From the NCBI GenBank assembly GCA_900088475.1, contig FLMG01003521.1:124001-188000 (forward strand): a DNA stretch of 64,000 nucleotides, read 5' to 3'. This DNA is from Hyphochytrium catenoides. Lineage: Eukaryota; Sar; Hyphochytriomycetes; Hyphochytriales; Hyphochytriaceae. The notes beneath the pieces are model-generated. The model had not been told where the DNA came from. It searched no databases and was given only the letters and a program-made list of their open reading frames with translations. The translations under genes were made by a program, and so were the position numbers. Below are positions 50,583 through 60,910 of the stretch, one piece after another. How positions within the stretch are numbered: the first letter of the stretch is position 1; every line of letters starts with the position of its first letter.

Positions 50583-52166
50583 TTAATGATTGTCGCCGTG
50601 AAGCTTTAGTAACTTTTGGAAGTCTGAGTTCATGGCAGAGGCCTTACATAGTTCAAGTTCTGCTTCAGCTTCAGCCATACGACTAGTACTTTGCTTCTTC
50701 TTACCTCCACCGAAGATCGCGCTATCAGGTCTGGATGCTGCTGTGCTTGGAAGGTATAGTAGGTCAGTGTCATTCAGAAACTGGAGTCGGAGCTTGTCAG
50801 TGGCACTTCTGGCACCAACTTCCTTAATAAGTTTCACCTTACTTGGATGGAAAAGGTCAGCGTTCGCTGCAGCAGCCTTAGAGCAATAAAAGTCCTTCGC
50901 TTCACCGAAGACACAGTTTAGTTCAGAATCTATGTTATTTTTTTCTCCTGGTACGGTAGACTCTTTAATATCTCTAATAGCGTGGTATAGCATGTACCGC
51001 ATGATATCACGTCCCAATGCATTGTATACACGGTCATCTTCAGACTCCTTGAGGCCCTTAACAAAGATGTCAGGGAAGACGTTGCTAACATCACCAACTT
51101 TGTTATAGACATACAAATCTCTATAAGCACCAATAATCAGGTCACTGTTGTAGACAGCTTGCTTCGAGTTGAAGTAGGAAGTGATATTACTACGTACCTT
51201 CTGGACGGCTTCAGCTGTTTCCGGTTCAAACAGTTTGCATTCTATTTTGAGGTCCGTAAGGCGTAGTTTCATGAAGGCAGGATCATTGAACTTTTTGTAC
51301 TCACGAGCTGGGTCTATGGTGAAGCCGGAGGAGAGGACATCTTTCAATACCTTATAGGCTGGTTTAAGAAAAGCTTCATATAGCTGAGGGTCAGGGTTTA
51401 GAAGAATAGCAGCCATGACGATAGGACTCTTATCCCAGACAGAAGCGATTGCCGCGAAGGCGCGAGTGAAATGGCTGTTATGATTCTGCTCCTCTAATGC
51501 TTTAGTGAAGATATGATTTACAATGCTCGCAACAATGCGGGCAGCGCTTATGGCAGCAGTAGTAGAAGGCTGTCCCTTGGAAGCATTATAGATGGCCGTG
51601 GAGCATGCGCTCTGAACCTGTCGTAGTAAATCAAGTCTGCTGGCCTCTGTTTCGTCATCGTTGCTTTCCGCACCCGCGCCCCCTGTAAGTCTTCTGCCCT
51701 TGCTTGGGTTCTTGGAATCAAACGTTTCACCGTCGATGATAGGTTCACCCTCAACTATATCCCAGACCGCTACATCCTTGGCCTTGAATGAACGATTGGG
51801 GGTAATAGTGAGAGCACCGCCATTTAGTACAACCTTTGACCCGCTTACCTGATCTAGAGTGAGCTTGCGGTCGAGTTTGTTTCCGCAGCTGGTAGGAAAT
51901 TTTCTAGCGGAGTCTACAAGGTCTGAGGTAGGTATGACACACGCGCTTATCAAGTTAGCCGCGAGCTCAGGATTGTCAGAGTATGTCGCTTCAATAATCT
52001 TTGATTTGACAGATTCATTTGGTAGGAGAAAGATCAAGCCCCCACCACGGCGGGAGCTTAATGTTCCCTCCATACATAAGTCCGAGATGGCCTCAGCAAG
52101 ATTGCTGTCATTCTTTTGCAAGAATTTGAACACGCTAGACTGCTTATTCAACTTTTTACCCGGCAT
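50583..52166 (-). CDS. CP530R-like: Core-shell polyprotein pp62-like (CP530R-like)
   Basis: 527 residues from ATG 52166 (a TTG eight codons earlier is ignored), against 530 for ASFV pp62. Candidate cleavage sites for the S273R-type protease (after Gly-Gly) are LTGGAGAES (G163/A164), VLNGGALT (G117/A118) and IFGGGKKKQ (486-488). Cutting at the first and last would give products comparable to ASFV p15, p35 and p8. The order and approximate positions agree with that virus. It forms part of the core shell with pp220. It is divergent from the pp220 gene. Confidence 0.8.
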   Translation of the reverse strand: MPGKKLNKQSSVFKFLQKNDSNLAEAISDLCMEGTLSSRRGGGLIFLLPNESVKSKIIEATYSDNPELAANLISACVIPTSDLVDSARKFPTSCGNKLDRKLTLDQVSGSKVVLNGGALTITPNRSFKAKDVAVWDIVEGEPIIDGETFDSKNPSKGRRLTGGAGAESNDDETEASRLDLLRQVQSACSTAIYNASKGQPSTTAAISAARIVASIVNHIFTKALEEQNHNSHFTRAFAAIASVWDKSPIVMAAILLNPDPQLYEAFLKPAYKVLKDVLSSGFTIDPAREYKKFNDPAFMKLRLTDLKIECKLFEPETAEAVQKVRSNITSYFNSKQAVYNSDLIIGAYRDLYVYNKVGDVSNVFPDIFVKGLKESEDDRVYNALGRDIMRYMLYHAIRDIKESTVPGEKNNIDSELNCVFGEAKDFYCSKAAAANADLFHPSKVKLIKEVGARSATDKLRLQFLNDTDLLYLPSTAASRPDSAIFGGGKKKQSTSRMAEAEAELELCKASAMNSDFQKLLKLHGDNH

Positions 52167-52350
52167 TGTTATTCTTATTGCAGATAACAAAGCTTATAAC
52201 TATATGTTGTGCGAGAGAAAAATTATTTATAATTATTTTTATCGCTAGTACAAAAGGTGAAATTAAAAATTTCCAGCTCTCACCCTATATAAAAAAATTT
52301 TTATTGGGGAATAATTTTTAATTGGTCACAATATATAACGAGCACAAAAA
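52167..52350. promoter_or_regulatory. Divergent promoter of the two polyprotein genes
   Basis: Very AT-rich. The + side has CCTATATAAAAAAATTTTTA, then GGGGAATAATTTTTAATTGG and ACAATATATAAC before GCACAAAAA-ATG. On the - strand, AAATAATTATAAATAATTTT lies ~60 bases before the pp62 start. Shared AATAATTTTT boxes facing both ways suggest coordinated (late) expression, by analogy with ASFV where both polyproteins are late. Confidence 0.5.
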
Positions 52351-55300
52351 ATGGGCCAACTAATCTCTACCGAGAAAGAATCATGCCTCTTCAAGCATGC
52401 TATGGCTGCACTGGCAGAAACTGGTCCAGTGGAAGCTCCGCAGGTTACTGGTGGCTATGATAGCGGTAGTGACATTGATGGTGGCTATGGTAGCGATGGG
52501 AGCTATGACATTGATGATGAAGATGACGAAGGTCCTCGGAGCCTCGCAGGTCGTCTCTTCATGGGTGGCAATCCCAAGTCCTCCGAGAAAATTATGAAAG
52601 AACTGCGCGACTACAGGCTTTCTCGTTCTGCAAAGGCTAAGGAAGCAGTCATCCAAGGTATTATTGAAACGCTGAATGATCTTGGAATCCAAGCCAAAGG
52701 CAAGGACATTGATGAAGTGGTAAAGATTATAAGTGAGAAGGTACCCAACCCAAGAAGGGGTGAGTCGTTCGTTGCTGACGCTGAGAAGCAGGCGGAAGTC
52801 TGCCGCAAGGTTGCCAAGGCTATCAACAAGGGCTTGCGTAAAGTTTATGGTGATAGGGTGGGTGATGTTATTGATCCTAGTGGGCCTCCCGAGTATGTGT
52901 GCAGCAATGTTGTTGATCTGGTTCATTCCTTTGCTTCTGGTATCCGCATGGAGTACTTGCAAGTTTATGATGCAGTTCGTAAGGTTGTCTCTGAGCTTTC
53001 TCAGGCTGAAGAAATTCTCAGTCAAGCAGTAAACAGCTTCGTGGATAAGATTAACAAAGAAGATCTGGAGATCGAGTTTGGAGGTGAACAGTTCCTCGAG
53101 ATCTACAAAGAGGCCCAGCGCCAACTACAGCTGAAGATCCAGGTCTTGAATGGTCTTCTTCAGCTAAATCTGTCTCCGTCTATGGAAGAACTTGAACTTG
53201 CAATGAAGTCGGACAAGGAAGGCCGTGACTTCGCCCAGCAGTTTATCAAGCCTGGTACTTCTGAGTTTGGTGACTCGATTGCTTACTCTATCAGTAACCT
53301 AGGTGCGCTGGCAAACATCACACATGTTCTCGATAAGTCCCTAAAGAAAGTTGGTATGGATATGGAGGAGTACCTTAACCTGGGTAGCATCAAAGAGCTA
53401 GACAAAATTCTCAATCGGAAGTTGGATGAGGTCGCAAACTCGTCCAGTTCCCAGAAAAATTCAGTTAAAATAAAAGATGATATAAATAATATACTGCTAG
53501 CGATCGAGAAATTGAAAAGCTATTTCGGTCATAGAAATAAACTTAAAGCTAGAATGAAAAGCGCAAAAGGTGGGCATGAATTGGAAGAAAGGATGGATCT
53601 CGAAGCTGAGGCAGCCGCACCTGTCGCTACTGGTGGAAAGGTGGAGTTCCGCGACCCCAGTCAACGTCGGGTGGAAAAGATTGATAAGCGGTTGAAGGCC
53701 ATGAAGGCAACCCAAGATATCTACTACAAAGCATTTACCAGGGACCTTTACCAAGCCTATGACCAACTCTTACAGTCTATCAAGGTTGTTGGCCCTAAGC
53801 TAGGCCGTGAGATCCCTATTACTCCGGACTTTGACCAGCTAATTCAGGCTTTCTACAGACTGTCTAGCCGTGATCTACAAAATAACGCCACCTTTGAGAA
53901 AGATCTGTCTGGCATTGACACCACCACTAGAGCAAAGGATGTTAGATCGTCTTTCATTCAAAACTTGAAAGATGTCTCCCGCTTGATTGACCACGTATCT
54001 TCGGGATCCGAGTTGAGCGCTATCAAGAGCAGTATCAACAACCTCATCTCTGTTCTTGATAGATATGGCAAGCTTAGTCAGGCAAAGTTTGGTGGTACAC
54101 TAGAAGAACTGAAGGCTGAAATACAAGCTGTTGGGGGCGCAAAGATTGGTGATTTGAACTACACCCCATCTGAGGTCACTCAGAGTACCGACAAGCTTGA
54201 TGACGCCGTCGGTGAGATGGTATACCACTTCTACATTGCTAACATCACCGATAACATTAAAAGTACTGAAAAGGAACTTGAGTCCTACAGTGAGAAGTAT
54301 GATGATGTGTTGTCCCGCGCTATTCGCTATAAGCGCGAACAGCTTATGAAGGAGCAACGTGACCTTTTGAAGCAGCTGGACGCTCGCAAGGAAGGGCCAG
54401 TGAGACCAGACCCTTTGGCCCCAGGAGTGTTTGGTCCAGCGCCGGCTGTCGTCCCCCTCCTTAACCAGATTACTGAAGAGACACACAAAAGTATGACCGA
54501 GTACTACAACACTTACTATAAGGCCCTAGATAACATCCTTCGAACAGTTGAAACGGTAGAGCTGTACCTAAAGGATTCTACAGCATCTATGGTGCATAAA
54601 CCTCATCTCGTAGAAGATGTTAAGAGGGCGCTGGCTTCAAGTAAGGTAATTGCAAAATGGTTTGATGAACAATCTGGTACTGAACTCTTCAAAGCGTTCC
54701 AGTTTACGACTCTTCGGAAGCAACATATTGAGGCTATGGAAGATCAGCTGAAGAGAGCCCCACCTGCAAATGCTCCTGAGCATCCGTATCACATGTTGAG
54801 TGACCCGATGCGTGTAGTGGCCAGAAATGCACAGGAAGCACCCGATAGTAGTCTTGTCAGAGAGAATGCTAGGCGTGCCGCACAGGTTCCACCTATCCCA
54901 GCCATTCCTGTTGAGGATTTTGATGTTCGTGGGTTGCGTGTACTAATGGGTGACGTAGAAAGAGGAACGTTCTTCCATGAAGAGAAAGAGCTAGTTGATG
55001 AACGAATCTCGAACGCTGTTGACAACTTCCAAGCCCTTCAGAATATTGTTAATACATTTGTTCTCATCGGCTCATCGACTAAGAACTCAAAGAATGTCCT
55101 GACGGCACGACAAATCTTCAAGGCCCTTATAGACTTCATCAAGGTTACTTCTACAAAGCAGACGCTGGCTGCAGATGGAACGATTATTACTGAGTTTGCC
55201 AAAGTAGGTCAGAATGAGAACCGCGACGTTGCATCGAGAGATCTCTATTTGTATTTCAACTTCGTTATCAACGCCATGGTGTCCAAGATCTTTGTTGTAC

Positions 55301-58300
55301 TGGGCCTTTACCAGTTGTTGACCGCACCAACACCTCTCAAGGAGATCTCCCCTGTTAGATTCATTCTGGGAGGATACAATGACAGTCTCAAACCCGCCAC
55401 TATCATTCCAGAAGCAGTTGACCTGTACTATAGGGTTCCAAGGCTTATGGAATATTATAGAGGCTTCCTTGACGCGAACAATCCTGCTGCTGATCTCATT
55501 GTCGTGAACAATGCTGCTGGAGTCCGGGAGTCCCTCATCACTATCTTGGTTGACCCCGAGATGAGATTCTACAACTTGTTCCGTTTGATGTTTGATATTA
55601 TCCAGCGGGATACAGTTGCGAACGCTACATACTCTGACTCTGAGATAAACATGATCATTAAGGCCATCAATGAGATCTATGAGGAGTATAAATCTGAAAA
55701 AGACCCAGTTATGGCCATACTGAGAGACTTAAACTTTGAAGTAAATCGACGCTTTGGCATTATCTCTGACACCGAGCGAACGAAGTTCAATGGTCTCAAG
55801 AAGTGGCGTAGTAAGGATGGTAAAAACTTTAAGGTTGAAAGAGGGACTAGGTTCTTGGATATTCTGCCTGAGGATGATGGCTCAGAATTCCTTGGGGTGC
55901 CTTCTGACAATATTGTCCTAGATTCAGATGCTACCACAAAAGCGGCAGATCCCGTCATCCGCGAGAAGTATGAACTACACCGCCGCTTCTATGAGGCAAT
56001 TGTGGCCTTCCGCACTCGTTTTGAGGATGACTTCCGCGATATTCGAGGCAACATCGGTGACTATATTCGCAATACATACAAGAACACTTTGACTCAGACT
56101 AGACTAGAGATGAGCTCTGTTCGTACAGAGGAGTCGCGCCGTAACGTCGTTCGGAAACTCATCACTGGTAACCATAAACTTGCGTCAATCAACCAATACA
56201 AACTTCTTATGTTCCACGAAACGGTAGTCTATGGTCTGAGTGTAGTTAAGGGACTTTTGAACTTTGCTCAAACAATAAATGACAGGCTGCGTGCTATCAT
56301 TGCTCTCATTGCGGGTGCTAGAGCAGGTGATCCTAATATAGCAAGAGACGTACTACGAAATCTGATTAAGCTGATCTATGTAGCCTCTTCTGAAGAAGAC
56401 CTAGTAAAGATTACAATTGGTAGCCGCGAGAACTTCTTACAGGCTAACTTCAAGGGTCTTCATGACGCAATTGAACAGATGCTATCATACGTGCGCAAGA
56501 ACATTGAACTCTTCCGGCCGTATCTTCCAGAGGGATTTCTCACCAAATATGAGCGCGGGGTTGGGGGTACTACCATTGAGGATGGTTCCCTCGCATATTA
56601 CGAAACGGAGTTCGAGAAACTAATGAGACTAGATGAGAATCGCCACGAGTATGAGGATGATGCAGCGGCGATGGTCGAGTACCGTAGAACGATATACTAT
56701 ACCATTGAAGAAACCAATCAGGCTCTGGCGACATCACTACTCCGCACCACTGAGTTTGGGCAGGTCATGGCATCTCTTATCTTCTACGATAACGGAATGG
56801 CTTATCAGTTAGAAGATCCCGCAGCCCTTCACAACGCAGGACATATCAACACCGATACGGACTTCGTTAACATCTTTGGTCCATTGTATAACAAGAATTT
56901 GACGATACAAACAAACGGTATCACAGCAGCTAGAGCAGGCCAGCCCATTACTTCAGGAAACTCGACCCGTTTCGAGGAGGGTGAGCTTAGACTGAAGCTA
57001 TTAGACCTTGGGAACCCAAGGATGAGACGCTTAGCCGGTGATACTGATGATAGCAACTATACACTCCTATTCCTCTTCAACCACTATGTAGGTCAGTTCC
57101 TCCGTGTCTTCTTTGATAAACCGACAAACAAGATTTACATCAACCTCATTCAAGAGTTCGTCTCAGGGAAGCTTAGTGCGGCTATCAACAACGTAGTAAG
57201 TGTTGGGGACACCGGTGTATTCCCGGACATCTACGCATTGAACCTGCCGAGGGAAGGACCCCCACCGGTGAATGTTGGCCGGGATGTGTTCGCTAACTGG
57301 GCCGACCCTAGGTCAAACTGCATTCTATTCTCGTCCCTAGCGCTTGTTCTCCGGAACATGATTTACACCAAGACTGCGGTAGGTGCGCAATTCTTTATTG
57401 CCCAGAACCTATCCGAAATCCCATCATATATGAGGGAATCGTACAAAATGAATCTCCCATACTTCGTAAAGGTGTTCAGCGAGCTTCTCAAATACGCAGA
57501 ATTCCTACGCGAGTTCCTAGAGGACACCCATGAGAATGAAAAGATTAACTACGCCCGTCATGAGGCGGGGGCAGACCTCATAGAGCGCAACCCAGAACAC
57601 GGAGAGATCACTCGGCTCGCCGGGCCCGAATGCCTTGAGGACAACAATGCTACACGTGGGGATGCTAGACTTGTAGTAAACAAGTTCAAAGACCTATTAG
57701 CTAGTTTAACTGAGAGCATAGGTAGTATGAGAGACACGTGCGAACGCGTTCTTCGCGAAGTTGATTCCGAGCATATCTACCTCCAGTATGAGAGCGAACA
57801 GTATGCAAAGTTCCATTCTCGCCATCAGAGATACCCTATCACCCCCATTTCACTTAACCTGCTGCCATTAACAGCTCAGGGACATGTTACCAACAAACCA
57901 ATCTTGTTTCCGAGCAAGGACTTCGGATCAGACGTATTCCGGTTCAATGCTGGTGTTATAGCTACTCTTCTAGATGTAGGCAGAAGTGAATTGACAGGAG
58001 AGCAGATGCCTTATAACCAGGACCTTGTCTCTGAGTTCAATAAAGCCATATCAGCCGCTGATGTAATCACGGTTGACGCATTTAACAGATTTAGTGTAGA
58101 GACTCTCAAATATGTCCGTGCATTAGTAAACATTCACAACTTCCGTTCGTATGCAATAGTTAACGGAGACACATTTATGACTGACATTGAAGCTGTAGCC
58201 GCGGTTAGGGGCGCTCCTGGTCCTCATCGTAACTTCCTTGCCAAACCATTGGTCAACTTCACGATGACAAACGTGTTTAGCCTGCTTAATGCAACAAATG

Positions 58301-59181
58301 CTGGCCCGGCAATTGATGACTTTGTCAGTGTGATCAGCACAGGTGTAACCGCTGTAGCCACTACATTTAGACGAGCAGACCCGGCACAGGATCGAATCAA
58401 CCAGCGCAAGTACAACTTTATCGATCTGAATATGATCCCATTCAATCCTAACGCCTTCATGCGCGATGTCCCGCTTACCAATCTGTACAATTACAACTAT
58501 ACCCTGAGAAAAATGCTCGAGAAGTTCCTGGACGGTGGACCGCTGCCAGACCCAATGCTCCCAGAGAGACACCCACGTCCACTTGCCGCAACGTTTGTCG
58601 ATATGTTATTCAATCCATATGAACAAATCCAAAGCTATGGTGACATTACAAACATCTTCCTAGGTCAGAGAGATCCTAACTTCGGAAGACCCAAATTCCT
58701 ATCCGACCAGCTGTATAACAAGGTCCTACTACAGAATGTTTATGAGCAAAGAGTGGACCCACGTCAGTATAGGGAAACGAGGGTCCCAAGTATACTACCA
58801 CTATCACAAGTACGGGCATCACCTGACGTCAGGTTTGAGCACACCACCAACGAGCACTTTATTATACCCTACAAAGATGCTGATACTGGAGCACTTAAGT
58901 TAGAAGCCATTCAGCCTAACCGCCCGCCCATTCCCACCATAGATGAGATCAAAACAGAGGCAGTGCATCGTTTTGACACAACCATTGTTCGAAATATGTT
59001 CTATATTACTAATCTGTACCGCACACTCCGGCTGAAGATGGAGCAGGACTTCGTACAGCGACGCAGTATTCTGGCACCGACCCACAGTCTCGTCGACCCA
59101 CAAGTCACTGAATTCCCGCCTGAGACCGCAGAGGACAATCGTAAATATCTTGCTAGCATTGCCAGAGAAGCTATGAGGTAA
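52351..59181 (+). CDS. CP2475L-like: Core-shell polyprotein pp220-like (CP2475L-like)
   Basis: 2276 residues (ASFV pp220 is 2475). It begins MGQLIST, a fitting N-myristoylation signal, as in pp220, which anchors the core shell to the inner membrane. Gly-Gly candidates for the S273R-type protease occur at 34-35, 44-45, 72-73, 244-245, 407-408, 428-429, 581-582 and 595-596 (AVGGAKIG, the GG-A form), with more downstream. The first 75 residues are Gly/Asp-rich. The rest is helical and repetitive without enzyme motifs. The Ala/Thr/Glu stretch at 411-430 may be a linker between products. It builds the core shell with pp62 after processing. Confidence 0.85.
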   Translation: MGQLISTEKESCLFKHAMAALAETGPVEAPQVTGGYDSGSDIDGGYGSDGSYDIDDEDDEGPRSLAGRLFMGGNPKSSEKIMKELRDYRLSRSAKAKEAVIQGIIETLNDLGIQAKGKDIDEVVKIISEKVPNPRRGESFVADAEKQAEVCRKVAKAINKGLRKVYGDRVGDVIDPSGPPEYVCSNVVDLVHSFASGIRMEYLQVYDAVRKVVSELSQAEEILSQAVNSFVDKINKEDLEIEFGGEQFLEIYKEAQRQLQLKIQVLNGLLQLNLSPSMEELELAMKSDKEGRDFAQQFIKPGTSEFGDSIAYSISNLGALANITHVLDKSLKKVGMDMEEYLNLGSIKELDKILNRKLDEVANSSSSQKNSVKIKDDINNILLAIEKLKSYFGHRNKLKARMKSAKGGHELEERMDLEAEAAAPVATGGKVEFRDPSQRRVEKIDKRLKAMKATQDIYYKAFTRDLYQAYDQLLQSIKVVGPKLGREIPITPDFDQLIQAFYRLSSRDLQNNATFEKDLSGIDTTTRAKDVRSSFIQNLKDVSRLIDHVSSGSELSAIKSSINNLISVLDRYGKLSQAKFGGTLEELKAEIQAVGGAKIGDLNYTPSEVTQSTDKLDDAVGEMVYHFYIANITDNIKSTEKELESYSEKYDDVLSRAIRYKREQLMKEQRDLLKQLDARKEGPVRPDPLAPGVFGPAPAVVPLLNQITEETHKSMTEYYNTYYKALDNILRTVETVELYLKDSTASMVHKPHLVEDVKRALASSKVIAKWFDEQSGTELFKAFQFTTLRKQHIEAMEDQLKRAPPANAPEHPYHMLSDPMRVVARNAQEAPDSSLVRENARRAAQVPPIPAIPVEDFDVRGLRVLMGDVERGTFFHEEKELVDERISNAVDNFQALQNIVNTFVLIGSSTKNSKNVLTARQIFKALIDFIKVTSTKQTLAADGTIITEFAKVGQNENRDVASRDLYLYFNFVINAMVSKIFVVLGLYQLLTAPTPLKEISPVRFILGGYNDSLKPATIIPEAVDLYYRVPRLMEYYRGFLDANNPAADLIVVNNAAGVRESLITILVDPEMRFYNLFRLMFDIIQRDTVANATYSDSEINMIIKAINEIYEEYKSEKDPVMAILRDLNFEVNRRFGIISDTERTKFNGLKKWRSKDGKNFKVERGTRFLDILPEDDGSEFLGVPSDNIVLDSDATTKAADPVIREKYELHRRFYEAIVAFRTRFEDDFRDIRGNIGDYIRNTYKNTLTQTRLEMSSVRTEESRRNVVRKLITGNHKLASINQYKLLMFHETVVYGLSVVKGLLNFAQTINDRLRAIIALIAGARAGDPNIARDVLRNLIKLIYVASSEEDLVKITIGSRENFLQANFKGLHDAIEQMLSYVRKNIELFRPYLPEGFLTKYERGVGGTTIEDGSLAYYETEFEKLMRLDENRHEYEDDAAAMVEYRRTIYYTIEETNQALATSLLRTTEFGQVMASLIFYDNGMAYQLEDPAALHNAGHINTDTDFVNIFGPLYNKNLTIQTNGITAARAGQPITSGNSTRFEEGELRLKLLDLGNPRMRRLAGDTDDSNYTLLFLFNHYVGQFLRVFFDKPTNKIYINLIQEFVSGKLSAAINNVVSVGDTGVFPDIYALNLPREGPPPVNVGRDVFANWADPRSNCILFSSLALVLRNMIYTKTAVGAQFFIAQNLSEIPSYMRESYKMNLPYFVKVFSELLKYAEFLREFLEDTHENEKINYARHEAGADLIERNPEHGEITRLAGPECLEDNNATRGDARLVVNKFKDLLASLTESIGSMRDTCERVLREVDSEHIYLQYESEQYAKFHSRHQRYPITPISLNLLPLTAQGHVTNKPILFPSKDFGSDVFRFNAGVIATLLDVGRSELTGEQMPYNQDLVSEFNKAISAADVITVDAFNRFSVETLKYVRALVNIHNFRSYAIVNGDTFMTDIEAVAAVRGAPGPHRNFLAKPLVNFTMTNVFSLLNATNAGPAIDDFVSVISTGVTAVATTFRRADPAQDRINQRKYNFIDLNMIPFNPNAFMRDVPLTNLYNYNYTLRKMLEKFLDGGPLPDPMLPERHPRPLAATFVDMLFNPYEQIQSYGDITNIFLGQRDPNFGRPKFLSDQLYNKVLLQNVYEQRVDPRQYRETRVPSILPLSQVRASPDVRFEHTTNEHFIIPYKDADTGALKLEAIQPNRPPIPTIDEIKTEAVHRFDTTIVRNMFYITNLYRTLRLKMEQDFVQRRSILAPTHSLVDPQVTEFPPETAEDNRKYLASIAREAMR

Positions 59182-59299
59182 ACAGCAATTCCAAGTGGCC
59201 AACAGCGCAATAGTAGCGAAGTAGTAACATTTTTTTTGGTATGCACGATACTTGTCTTTGCATACATATAGGCGATCACAAGATCAAGGAAAAAAAGAG

Positions 59300-60823
59300 A
59301 TGGCAGTTAGACGCAACCTTGTAGGAGCGGCCACTGTGCCAACACAACCTCTTCAGACCACCCCAGTCATTATCTTGAACAAACTGACAAACCCGTTCTC
59401 ATCTCCGTTGCCAGTCGCGAAAGGTGGTACGGGACGAGGGTCATTTCAGTTGGGAGACATACTATACGGTCACAACAGTGAGCTAGCTAGTCTTCCGCTG
59501 GGCACGGATGGCCAAGTACTCGTCAGTGACTCAACCAAACCATACTGGAGTAATGACCTAAATGATCTAAGTAACGTCTTCACTACCCTGACGAGTCAGC
59601 AGCAGTATGCAACAACACTGCTTACACAGTTGACAAAAGACTCGGCCACCTATGTCCAGCGACTCACCAAAGCTAGTGGGAGCATCACCAAGACTTCATC
59701 AGATGTAAATGCTCTAATTACACAAAGCAGTGATCAGGATCAGAAGCTTCTCAGTGCCAGAACGAAACTCCAAACCTTACAAACCAGTCTGGTGGGAGTC
59801 ACAGATCTTACAACGTCCATTCAATCCGAGGATGCGAAGACCACAGCTATAGAGATGAAGCTAGCCAATACAACAACTCAGATTGATGCCGCTGACCATG
59901 ATATTCTCCGGGCACAAGACAACATTAGTCAGCTCAGTAGCAATATTAACTCCTTTGGTATGTACAAGAACAAGATTACCAATGGCAACTTTAGTATCTG
60001 GCAACGAGGCGAGTCCTTTATAGGACAAATGCCTGTCAACGGATCGGCGTACCTCACTGCAGATAGATGGGCTTTGGTAGCAAGTACATCAGTGACCGTT
60101 GTCATGCAGAAATCGTCCGCCGTCATTGGTTCAGGGACGAGTACCCGCAGACTCCTGGATGCCCTACACGTAAGTTTCGCTGGACCCGGAACAAAGACAT
60201 TACGCCAGAACATTGAGAATGTACGAACGCTACAGGGCCAACAGTGCACCCTTACCTTCTGGGCAAAGGGTCCCGCATTTGTCTTATCAGCTCAGATTAA
60301 ACAGGTCTATAGTGCTACGTCATCCGTAGTTGCTGCAACTACCACCTTCAACATCACAGAGACATATCAACAGTTCACATATACCTTCACCATGCCCGCT
60401 ATCACTACAAGCATTGCAGTTAATGGCCTTGCTAACTATGTCCAACTCAACTTCTCTAGTACGCTGAACTGGTCCCTTGAAATCACCAACATCCAACTAG
60501 AACAAGGCCCACCAAGCACCTTTGAGTTCCGTCCATCCTCTATGGAACTTGCCCTCTGCCAACGCTATTACGAGACAGGCTATGCTTACTTTCTTGGCTA
60601 TGCCCTCCAGAACACTACACAGATGATCAATTGTCAGTTCAAGTCAGATAAAAGGGCCGTTCCAACGATCAAAACAAGCCTCATCAACAATGCCAGCTTC
60701 ACAAATGCAACGCCCACAGGACCGGTAACGACAACTCAAGTAGCTATTGGATGCACAAAGAATATTTATTCTGGCGATGGAAGCTTCAACGTGCGATGGA
60801 CAGCTGACGCAGAACTTGTGTAA
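59300..60823 (+). CDS. Phage-tail-fibre-like adhesin, paralogue 1
   Basis: 507 residues from ATG 59300 (TTG-opened frame from 59252 not used; AAAAAAAGAG precedes the ATG). Residues ~38-90 read like a tail-fibre repeat (PLPVAKGGTGRGSFQLGDIL, then LPLGTDGQVLVSDSTKPYW). Residues ~100-235 are a coiled coil. Residues ~240-430 are a beta-sandwich domain opened by ITNGNFSIWQRGESF and YLTADRWALV, a pattern frequent in bacteriophage fibres. The end (LALCQRYYETGYAYFLGY) matches the same phage group. It is probably a trimeric host-attachment fibre. Confidence 0.75.
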   Translation: MAVRRNLVGAATVPTQPLQTTPVIILNKLTNPFSSPLPVAKGGTGRGSFQLGDILYGHNSELASLPLGTDGQVLVSDSTKPYWSNDLNDLSNVFTTLTSQQQYATTLLTQLTKDSATYVQRLTKASGSITKTSSDVNALITQSSDQDQKLLSARTKLQTLQTSLVGVTDLTTSIQSEDAKTTAIEMKLANTTTQIDAADHDILRAQDNISQLSSNINSFGMYKNKITNGNFSIWQRGESFIGQMPVNGSAYLTADRWALVASTSVTVVMQKSSAVIGSGTSTRRLLDALHVSFAGPGTKTLRQNIENVRTLQGQQCTLTFWAKGPAFVLSAQIKQVYSATSSVVAATTTFNITETYQQFTYTFTMPAITTSIAVNGLANYVQLNFSSTLNWSLEITNIQLEQGPPSTFEFRPSSMELALCQRYYETGYAYFLGYALQNTTQMINCQFKSDKRAVPTIKTSLINNASFTNATPTGPVTTTQVAIGCTKNIYSGDGSFNVRWTADAELV

Positions 60824-60910
60824 CTTTTGTCTCTAACCGTGTAACAAACAAAAATATATTCTTGACCTGTATATATAAGTTTTACCAGCTGACACCCCAG
60901 CTCTAAGGAC
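60824..60910 (+). promoter_or_regulatory. Promoter of the second fibre gene
   Basis: CTGTATATATAAGTT (TATA-like, ~35-40 bases before ATG 60911) and, further up, ACAAACAAAAATATATTC. Confidence 0.45.
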
